Positions 7,693-11,813 of a DNA stretch of 11,813 nt are shown here, piece after piece. Below the pieces are notes generated by a model. It made no database searches. It was not told the DNA's origin and saw nothing but the letters and a program-made list of their open reading frames with translations. Source of the stretch: Chloroflexota bacterium (GTDB taxonomy: Bacteria; Chloroflexota; Dehalococcoidia; GIF9; UBA5620); the NCBI GenBank assembly GCA_026389735.1, contig JAPLHH010000086.1:1-11813 (forward strand), given 5' to 3'. Numbering within the stretch: position 1 is the stretch's first letter; every line of letters starts with the position of its first letter. The translations under genes and the position numbers were made by a program.

Positions 7693-7751
7693 TAAACAAA
7701 ATGACGGTTTCGTTTAATAACGGCAAAACTTATTAAAGTAGCGTTTAATAA
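7689..7751. promoter_or_regulatory. Cluster of four alternating operator-like half-sites upstream of the Fic gene
   Basis: The 9-base word GTTTAATAA and its reverse complement occur as TTATTAAAC 7689-7697 (reverse), GTTTAATAA 7712-7720 (forward), TTATTAAAG 7730-7738 (reverse, one mismatch) and GTTTAATAA 7743-7751 (forward). The orientations alternate, making two inverted pairs. The two exact forward copies share a preceding C and are spaced 31 bases apart, close to three helical turns. The first site overlaps the predicted -10 box and the last includes the A of the Fic ATG. This arrangement looks like a repressor operator; autoregulation by the winged-helix end of the Fic protein is the simplest candidate. 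Confidence 0.55.
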
Positions 7752-8941
7752 TGGATATCGCTCTGTTTAAAGATAGTCATTCGGGCAGAGTGACCCGCAC
7801 TTCGGGCGGCTACTGGGCCTTTGTTCCCAACCCCCTGCCTCCAAAGCTTGAGTGGGATAATGCCTTGGTATCCTTGGTTTCCAAGGCTGACATAGCCGTG
7901 GGGACTCTGTCGGGGCTTGGCGAGACATTGCCTAACCCTCATCTGCTTATCTATCCCTTCATCCGGCGAGAAGCGGTTCTGTCCTCACGTATAGAGGGCA
8001 CAAGGTCGTCGCTCTCCGACCTGTTGCTTTTCGAGGCGACAAAGATTGAGAGGCAAAGGGATGTGAAAGAGGTACAGAACTATGTGCATGCTATGGAGTA
8101 CGGGCTCAAGCGGCTGAACAAGCTGCCGCTCAGCCTGAGATTTATTCGCGAGCTACATAGCATCCTCATGGAAGGAGTACGCGGTGAGCATGCAACAGCG
8201 GGTGAGTTTCGTCAATCTCAGAACTGGATTGGGCCTCCGGGCTGCACTCTGAATGAGGCTACCCTTATCCCCCCTCCGGTACCTGAGATGCAAAAGTGTC
8301 TTAATCAACTGGAGAAGTTCTTACATACTGAAAAGGACTTGCCACTTCTAGTGCAGCTAGCTTTAGTCCATTACCAGTTCGAGGCTGTTCATCCCTTCCT
8401 TGATGGCAACGGACGTATTGGAAGGCTTTTAATCACGCTTTTCCTGTGCCAGCGGGGAGTGCTTACTAAGCCATTGCTCTATCTCAGCGCTTTCTTCGAG
8501 CGTCATCGCCAGGACTATTATGACTTGCTCCTTAAGGTAAGCCAAGAAGGAGCTTGGCGAGAATGGATAGAGTTTTTCCTGCGTGCAGTAGTTGAGCAGT
8601 CAGGTGATGCTGTATCACGTGCGCGTCGCATTCTGGACATTCATCACACTTATACTCAGGCAAGTCGGGAGAAAAAGCTGACGCCAACTGCAGGGCAACT
8701 TATCGAGCTTATCTTCATGAGGCCGCTGTTAAATGCTAGGGCTGCTCAAGAATACCTCAATGTAACATTCCCAGCGGCTCAAAAGGCACTTAACGCTCTT
8801 GTCGAGGCAGAAATCTTGGCTGAGATTACTGGTGGCAAGCGTAACAGGGTCTATGCCGCGAAAGAGATACTTGAGGTACTGGAAGAGGACATCCTTGTGC
8901 CTCGCTCGAAAGATAATGAGGACAAAAAACGAGCTAGATAA
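7751..8941 (+). CDS. Class II Fic-domain protein (probable AMP-transferase) with C-terminal winged helix
   Basis: This 396-residue protein has the layout of bacterial class II Fic enzymes. The N-terminal region (about 1-110) begins with GGYWAFVPNPLPP and contains the inhibitory motif SSRIEG (Ser78, Glu82), matching (S/T)xxxE(G/N). The Fic core (about 110-285) has the flap region GEFRQSQNWIGPPG and the complete catalytic motif HPFLDGNGRIGR at 214-225 (His214, Asp218, Asn220, Arg222, Arg225). Residues 305-375 resemble a winged-helix DNA-binding domain. Fic enzymes usually transfer AMP from ATP to target-protein hydroxyls; the target is unknown. No Shine-Dalgarno precedes the ATG, which lies inside an operator-like half-site. 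The 3' end overlaps a broken small gene by 26 bases. The gene lies between two copies of the tgt tail, suggesting acquisition by insertion. Confidence 0.92.
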   Translation: MDIALFKDSHSGRVTRTSGGYWAFVPNPLPPKLEWDNALVSLVSKADIAVGTLSGLGETLPNPHLLIYPFIRREAVLSSRIEGTRSSLSDLLLFEATKIERQRDVKEVQNYVHAMEYGLKRLNKLPLSLRFIRELHSILMEGVRGEHATAGEFRQSQNWIGPPGCTLNEATLIPPPVPEMQKCLNQLEKFLHTEKDLPLLVQLALVHYQFEAVHPFLDGNGRIGRLLITLFLCQRGVLTKPLLYLSAFFERHRQDYYDLLLKVSQEGAWREWIEFFLRAVVEQSGDAVSRARRILDIHHTYTQASREKKLTPTAGQLIELIFMRPLLNARAAQEYLNVTFPAAQKALNALVEAEILAEITGGKRNRVYAAKEILEVLEEDILVPRSKDNEDKKRAR

Positions 8942-9160
8942 AGCAATAAAGGACATGGAGCAGGGCAATGCCTGGGACGAGAGTGATGAGGTGGTGCAGG
9001 TAGAAGTGAAGAAGCCGCGCTGGATAAGGTTATCCCGGTTAGGCTCTCTGGGGACAAGTGGGAGGAACTCAGGCGGGAGGCTAGAGAGCTGGGCGTTGGC
9101 CCGACCACGCTGGCCCGCATGTGGCTCTTGGAGCGCCTGCGCCAGCGAGTGAAGGCTTAA
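8916..9160 (+). pseudogene. Frameshifted small ribbon-helix-helix-type protein (antitoxin-like)
   Basis: Two frames together describe one protein of about 80 residues. The first frame, from ATG 8916, reads 34 residues starting MRTKNELDKAIKDMEQ, rich in acidic residues and ending VQVEVKKP. After position 9017 homology-like sequence continues in another frame as LDKVIPVRLSGDKWEELRRE, then AERLG-like ARELGVGPTTLARMWLLERL, ending at TAA 9158-9160. The second half has the strand-helix-helix pattern of RHH/CopG-type DNA-binding antitoxins. An extra CG dinucleotide in the CCGCGC at 9015-9020 would explain the break; unshifted reading runs into an unrelated tail. The second frame has no ATG, GTG or TTG of its own before the break region. 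The ATG overlaps the Fic gene by 26 bases, so it was probably co-translated. A sequencing error or programmed frameshift cannot be excluded. The family is inferred from pattern. Confidence 0.65.
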
Positions 9161-9289
9161 CAGGGCGCCTTCGCAGCCTTCAAAAACGACTTCCTCAGTC
9201 AATATAAGGTTACCGACCAGGAAGTCAGGCTTGCCCAGAAGCAAAAGTGGCTGAATTCACCACGCCACTGTGACAATGCTACCTATTAG
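9161..9289 (+). pseudogene. Diverged duplicate of the tgt 3' end (remnant, copy 2 of direct repeat)
   Basis: The 43 codons read QGAFAAFKNDFLSQYKVTDQ, then EVRLAQKQKWLNSPRH, and stop at TAG 9287-9289. They match the end of the intact Tgt (QGAFAAFKNEFLSQYQVTDE...) with few amino-acid changes and one extra codon near the end. Nucleotide identity over the first 105 bases is 92/105. Eight of the twelve changed codons there are silent, so most divergence happened while the sequence was still selected as protein; it is not a fresh tandem copy. It has no start and begins at the base after the TAA of the small RHH-type gene. Base similarity may continue a short way past the stop (CAGAAA). It is best read as a tgt tail left, or brought, by insertion of the Fic module. 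Confidence 0.85.
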
Positions 9290-9513
9290 CCCCAGAAACT
9301 CACAATAGATCATATCTGCATCAGCAAGATAAGCAAACCTTAGGATTTGTTCCTACGACTTTATTCTCTTTAATAGCAGCCTACGTTGGAAGGATACCGA
9401 GCTTCTGCTTGAGAAGTTATAACTTATTCCGGCTTTACAGTAGTTGCTTACCTCTTGCCCGAAGCCTCGAACAAAAAGGTCTTTTATTGAGTCTCGGTCC
9501 ACTGGCCATATTC
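9290..9513. other. Gene-free stretch between tgt remnant and HEPN gene
   Basis: These 224 bases lie between the converging tgt remnant and the minus-strand HEPN gene. I see no convincing coding frame. They contain a 12-base perfect palindrome AAGTTATAACTT (9414-9425), immediately preceded by a small hairpin (CTTCT 9402-9406 with AGAAG 9412-9416). No clear intrinsic terminator with a T-run was found for either direction. Confidence 0.4.
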
Positions 9514-10137
9514 TCAAGATGGTACAATCTGTTTTGCGGCAATTCTCAGTCTTTTACAATAATGACCGAAATAGGTTACCTGCTCAAACTTGGCTGTAAG
9601 GAGAAAAGTTCCCGGGGTGATATCCAAAGGAGCAGTAAGTAACTTGGATCTAACTAGGGACTTAAATTTATCTAATGCTTCGTGAGACTGGTGCACAATA
9701 GCATTTCTAATAGTATTCATCTCTTCCAGCTCTGTCATTATCGAGTCGAGTCCATTTGCAAATGGCTCGCCGTTTTTGAAACAAACCTTTGAACGCTCTT
9801 TGACCAAGCTAGGACTCGACCACCTAAAGAATTCTCTTCCTGCTAATATGACATTTAACGCATGTTGCTCATCATTCGGATAAACAAACCTTACGGGTGC
9901 AAAGCCTGACGCAGTCTGTCTACCTAGCATGTATGCAAGGAAGCAATTCTCTAGGAAGCATTCCCACGTCGCATGTATATTGACAAACGCCCACCCAACA
10001 ATCCAGTCCCTCTGCTGTGAGGTTAGATTTACAGACAAATTAGGTAAAGATACCATCTGGTTCACGGTCTGTATTAGGTCCGTGCTTTTGTTTATATTTA
10101 ACAAAAGGTCACCCTGAAAGGCTTCAAGAGTACCCAT
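9514..10137 (-). CDS. HEPN-type protein (putative RNase), partner of the DUF262 gene
   Basis: This 207-residue protein is predicted to be helical and soluble, with no signal or membrane segment. Its key feature is RNAIVH at 144-149, inside the helix EEMNTIRNAIVHQS; this is the R-x4-H signature (with Asn after Arg) of HEPN nucleases. An earlier helix, IHATWECFLENCFLAYML at 54-71, resembles the first HEPN helix with its conserved acidic residue (Glu59). The gene follows the DUF262 gene with a 13-base gap and is surely co-transcribed. My recollection is that HEPN proteins of the MAE_28990/MAE_18760 group are often encoded beside DUF262 proteins; I could not check membership. By analogy it may cleave RNA when triggered. 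The ATG at 10137 has only a weak ribosome site, suggesting coupling. The symbol is left empty because the exact family is unverified. Confidence 0.75.
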   Translation of the reverse strand: MGTLEAFQGDLLLNINKSTDLIQTVNQMVSLPNLSVNLTSQQRDWIVGWAFVNIHATWECFLENCFLAYMLGRQTASGFAPVRFVYPNDEQHALNVILAGREFFRWSSPSLVKERSKVCFKNGEPFANGLDSIMTELEEMNTIRNAIVHQSHEALDKFKSLVRSKLLTAPLDITPGTFLLTAKFEQVTYFGHYCKRLRIAAKQIVPS

Positions 10138-10150
10138 ATCCTGTAATACC

Positions 10151-11215
10151 TTAGGTGCTTCTCGATTGCAGGTCTCGTATGATGTGGCTCACGAGGTACT
10201 CATGCCTAATTCGCCTAGATGACAGATCGGTTGTACGTCTAGTGGAAGCATTGACGAACTTTATATCCTCAGCATTAGAAACCTCTGAGATGTCCTTTTC
10301 GAGCAAACTATCAATGTCCCATAACGTGGTGCTTACCCTTGCGAGAGTTTTTGAGCCGAATTCTACCCTTTGCGCTGATGACCCTGGCAGCCCGTACAAT
10401 AAGTCATAAATTGCACAATATAGTGAATAAAATAGATGTACGCTGCTGAAGTGTGACGTTCGCAGTCTATTTTCTGTGATTTCTCCAACTAAGTCCATGC
10501 ACTGTTTGAACCTTTCGGTCACAATTGGCTTCTCGGAAAATTCGTCATCATATGTTCTGTAATACCTTTCTATAACCTTTCTTGACTGTACACCAGATAA
10601 CATGGCTATGACTAATTCGCTTGTTAGCTCGGCCTCTAGCATCCTCGCGACATCTTGTTCTGACAATATGCGATTCTCAATCCAAAAGCGATAGAATTCG
10701 TATCCGAGACTGTAGACTGTCTTTTTGAAATGTCCAAAATATTTTGCATTTAGTAGCTCCTGTCTATTCAGTCGTACCCCATAAGTATTTAATCTAGCGA
10801 AGATGTCCAGAACCTCTATGTCACTAGCTCCGATTAATAAATCTACTGAGATACTATAGTTTAAGAAATTATCTTGTACTTCTTTTGGCAAGTCCTCATA
10901 GTATTTGCCGCCAAATTCATCGCCACCATGTACACGCATTACAGGGAAACCACTTGCCAAATAGGCTAAGATAGTGCGAATCCGCTGTTGTCCATCTACT
11001 ATTTCCCTAATAGTTCTCCCCATGTCATCAATGTATTGCCTCATGAAAACCTTTGGCATCGGCAAATCAAGCAGTATGGTGTCAATCAAATAGGAGCGCG
11101 CTTTGTCTGTCCAAACTGACCTCCTCTGAAATTTAGGTGTTAGCACGAGCGTTTTGTTATTATTCCAGTCCTTAAAATCGTTAACACTGTATGCTCTTGC
11201 GTCTGTTCTTTTCAT
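10151..11215 (-). CDS. DUF262-domain protein (ParB/sulfiredoxin-like fold), probable defence component
   Basis: From ATG 11215 the protein has 354 residues. The N-terminal DUF262 domain shows TPKFQRRSVW at 26-35 (the FQR motif), LDLPMPKVFMRQ at 49-60, and the diagnostic VDGQQR at 73-78. FARLNTYGVRLNRQEL at 139-154 is the second family hallmark. The rest is helical, ending in a basic TRRTTDLSSRRIRHEYL segment. In GmrSD/BrxU-type systems a DUF262 domain acts as an NTP-using sensor joined to a DUF1524 nuclease; no DUF1524-type HNH motif is seen here, and the adjacent HEPN protein may supply the nuclease. A GTG at 11248 would add 11 residues, but AAGGAGGT (11227-11220) lies directly before ATG 11215, so I choose that start. 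G+C looks lower than in the neighbouring core genes, fitting transfer. Confidence 0.9.
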   Translation of the reverse strand: MKRTDARAYSVNDFKDWNNNKTLVLTPKFQRRSVWTDKARSYLIDTILLDLPMPKVFMRQYIDDMGRTIREIVDGQQRIRTILAYLASGFPVMRVHGGDEFGGKYYEDLPKEVQDNFLNYSISVDLLIGASDIEVLDIFARLNTYGVRLNRQELLNAKYFGHFKKTVYSLGYEFYRFWIENRILSEQDVARMLEAELTSELVIAMLSGVQSRKVIERYYRTYDDEFSEKPIVTERFKQCMDLVGEITENRLRTSHFSSVHLFYSLYCAIYDLLYGLPGSSAQRVEFGSKTLARVSTTLWDIDSLLEKDISEVSNAEDIKFVNASTRRTTDLSSRRIRHEYLVSHIIRDLQSRST

Positions 11216-11219
11216 GAGT

Positions 11220-11227
11220 ACCTCCTT
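11220..11227 (-). promoter_or_regulatory. Strong Shine-Dalgarno deciding the DUF262 start
   Basis: On the minus strand AAGGAGGT, a full anti-16S match, is followed by 4 bases and ATG 11215. This rules against the longer frame beginning at GTG 11248, which would put the ribosome site inside coding sequence. Confidence 0.8.
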
Positions 11228-11267
11228 ATACTTGAGTCTCTTGTGCACCTCTTTGCTTGATTAATCT

Positions 11268-11295
11268 ATTCTAACACACAGGGGTGACAAATCAA
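11268..11295 (-). promoter_or_regulatory. Predicted promoter of the DUF262-HEPN operon
   Basis: Read on the minus strand, TTGATT (11295-11290, 4 of 6 to the -35 consensus) and TAGAAT (11273-11268, 5 of 6 to the -10 consensus) are 16 bases apart. Transcription would start near 11261, about 45 bases before the ATG. It is divergent from the aspS promoter. Confidence 0.4.
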
Positions 11296-11370
11296 CATAA
11301 GAACGATCTATTGAGATTGCACCTAGTACATAACGGTTGTTGACCGGATATATATTCGGGTGTAATTAAA

Positions 11371-11399
11371 TTGAACAAGAAGCTGCCTTAAGCTATAAT
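11371..11399 (+). promoter_or_regulatory. Predicted promoter of aspS
   Basis: TTGAAC (11371-11376) and a perfect TATAAT (11394-11399) are separated by 17 bases. Transcription would start near 11406, only about 18 bases before the TTG start, leaving room for just the ribosome site GGGAGG (11413-11418). There is no space for a T-box or other leader control. Confidence 0.6.
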
Positions 11400-11423
11400 T
11401 CTCAGACACATCGGGAGGCTTTC

Positions 11424-11813
11424 TTGCTCAAGAGCCATAGCTGCGGAGAACTAAGAGATAAACACGTGGGACAAGAGGTAACTCTGGCCGGATGGGTTCA
11501 CCGGCGCCGCGATCACGGCGGTCTGATATTCATTGACCTGAGAGATAGAGAGGGTATAGCCCAGGTAGTCTTTAACCCGGAAACTTCAAAAAAGGCACAT
11601 AAAACAGCCAACGAGCTCCGCAACGAATATGTGGCTAAGGTAACCGGCAAAGTTTCGCTACGTCCCTCAGGCACCGAGAATTTAAAGCTGCCTACCGGCA
11701 GAATAGAAGTCATCGCCAGCGACATTCAGATTCTTAATACAGCAAAAACGCCGCCGTTCTATATAAATGAGGATGTGGAAGTCGACGAAAATCTGTGTCT
11801 TAAGTACCGCTAT
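11424..11813 (+). CDS. aspS: Aspartate--tRNA ligase, N-terminal part (cut by window end)
   Basis: The frame is open from TTG 11424 to the last base, giving the first 130 residues of aspartyl-tRNA synthetase, the enzyme charging tRNA-Asp. The start is supported by GGGAGG (11413-11418) with 5-base spacing and by the family's N-terminus ([20 protein letters not shown]). The visible part is the OB-fold anticodon-binding domain, with [20 protein letters not shown] at 23-42 and PPFYINED near 110-117 leading into the catalytic domain, which lies beyond the window. His31 in RRDHGG is the residue found in bacterial AspRS that also charge tRNA-Asn; discriminating enzymes such as E. coli's have Leu there, as I recall. 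The gene has its own promoter. Identification is secure. Confidence 0.95.
   Translation, partial: MLKSHSCGELRDKHVGQEVTLAGWVHRRRDHGGLIFIDLRDREGIAQVVFNPETSKKAHKTANELRNEYVAKVTGKVSLRPSGTENLKLPTGRIEVIASDIQILNTAKTPPFYINEDVEVDENLCLKYRY

Noticed and set aside
8729..9244. Minus-strand 171-codon frame across the Fic end, RHH-type gene and tgt remnant
   Set aside because: It is antisense to three regions that each make sense on the plus strand; its composition is that of a shadow frame.
9366..9375. TTTAATA near 9368 as a fifth Fic operator half-site
   Set aside because: Only seven bases match and there is no inverted partner nearby.
9409..9642. Plus-strand 77-codon frame starting at TTG
   Set aside because: It overlaps the 3' end of the well-supported minus-strand HEPN gene, has no ribosome site and shows no recognisable protein pattern.
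11344..11359. Imperfect palindrome CCGGATATATATTCGG upstream of aspS as an operator
   Set aside because: It is mostly an AT alternation that is self-complementary by composition, and I see no second copy.
1..11813. CRISPR array, tRNA/rRNA genes, transposase or integrase
   Set aside because: No spaced repeats, tRNA-like folds or recognisable mobility genes were seen on either strand.

Overview
The window is one stretch of bacterial chromosome. Its protein sequences and gene order (alaS tail, ruvX, aroE, sppA, aroC, aroK-aroB fusion, ubiA-type prenyltransferase, tgt, then aspS) look most like Chloroflexota, probably class Dehalococcoidia or a close uncultured relative. That assignment rests on recalled family sequences, not on a search. 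The genes use mixed ATG, GTG and TTG starts and are tightly packed.

Positions 1-6289 are a dense plus-strand core operon. It holds the C-terminal end of alanyl-tRNA synthetase, then RuvX, shikimate dehydrogenase, a membrane-anchored SppA-type protease, chorismate synthase, a fused shikimate kinase/3-dehydroquinate synthase, and a polytopic prenyltransferase with heme-O-synthase-like motifs. Neighbours overlap by 1, 14 and 4 bases or are separated by a few bases, so they are probably co-transcribed and translationally coupled. Four shikimate-pathway activities (AroB, AroE, AroK, AroC) are encoded together. After a 93-base gap comes tgt (queuosine tRNA modification). Its conserved N-terminus extends 27 codons upstream of the first usual start codon, to an AUA codon placed at ideal distance behind a Shine-Dalgarno sequence.

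Positions 7565-9289 look like a small inserted module. A class II Fic (AMP-transferase type) gene has its own promoter, and four related 9-base half-sites lie around that promoter and the start codon. A short ribbon-helix-helix-type gene overlaps its end and is broken by a frameshift. Immediately after that gene's stop comes a second, about 88% identical copy of the last ~43 codons of tgt. The module is therefore bracketed by the genuine tgt tail and a diverged tgt tail, as expected if it entered at the 3' end of tgt bringing, or leaving, a replacement tail.

Positions 9514-11215 hold a minus-strand two-gene operon: a DUF262 (ParB/sulfiredoxin-like) protein followed 13 bases later by a protein with a HEPN-type RNxxxH motif. 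This resembles a compact nuclease-based defence or conflict system and has its own divergent promoter. At 11424 the plus-strand core resumes with aspS, cut by the window end, preceded by a near-consensus promoter. The segment between tgt and aspS is thus a small accessory island (Fic module plus DUF262/HEPN pair) between housekeeping genes. The tgt-tail duplication, the Fic operator cluster and the DUF262/HEPN pair are its most interesting parts. No tRNA, rRNA, CRISPR array, transposase or integrase was seen.
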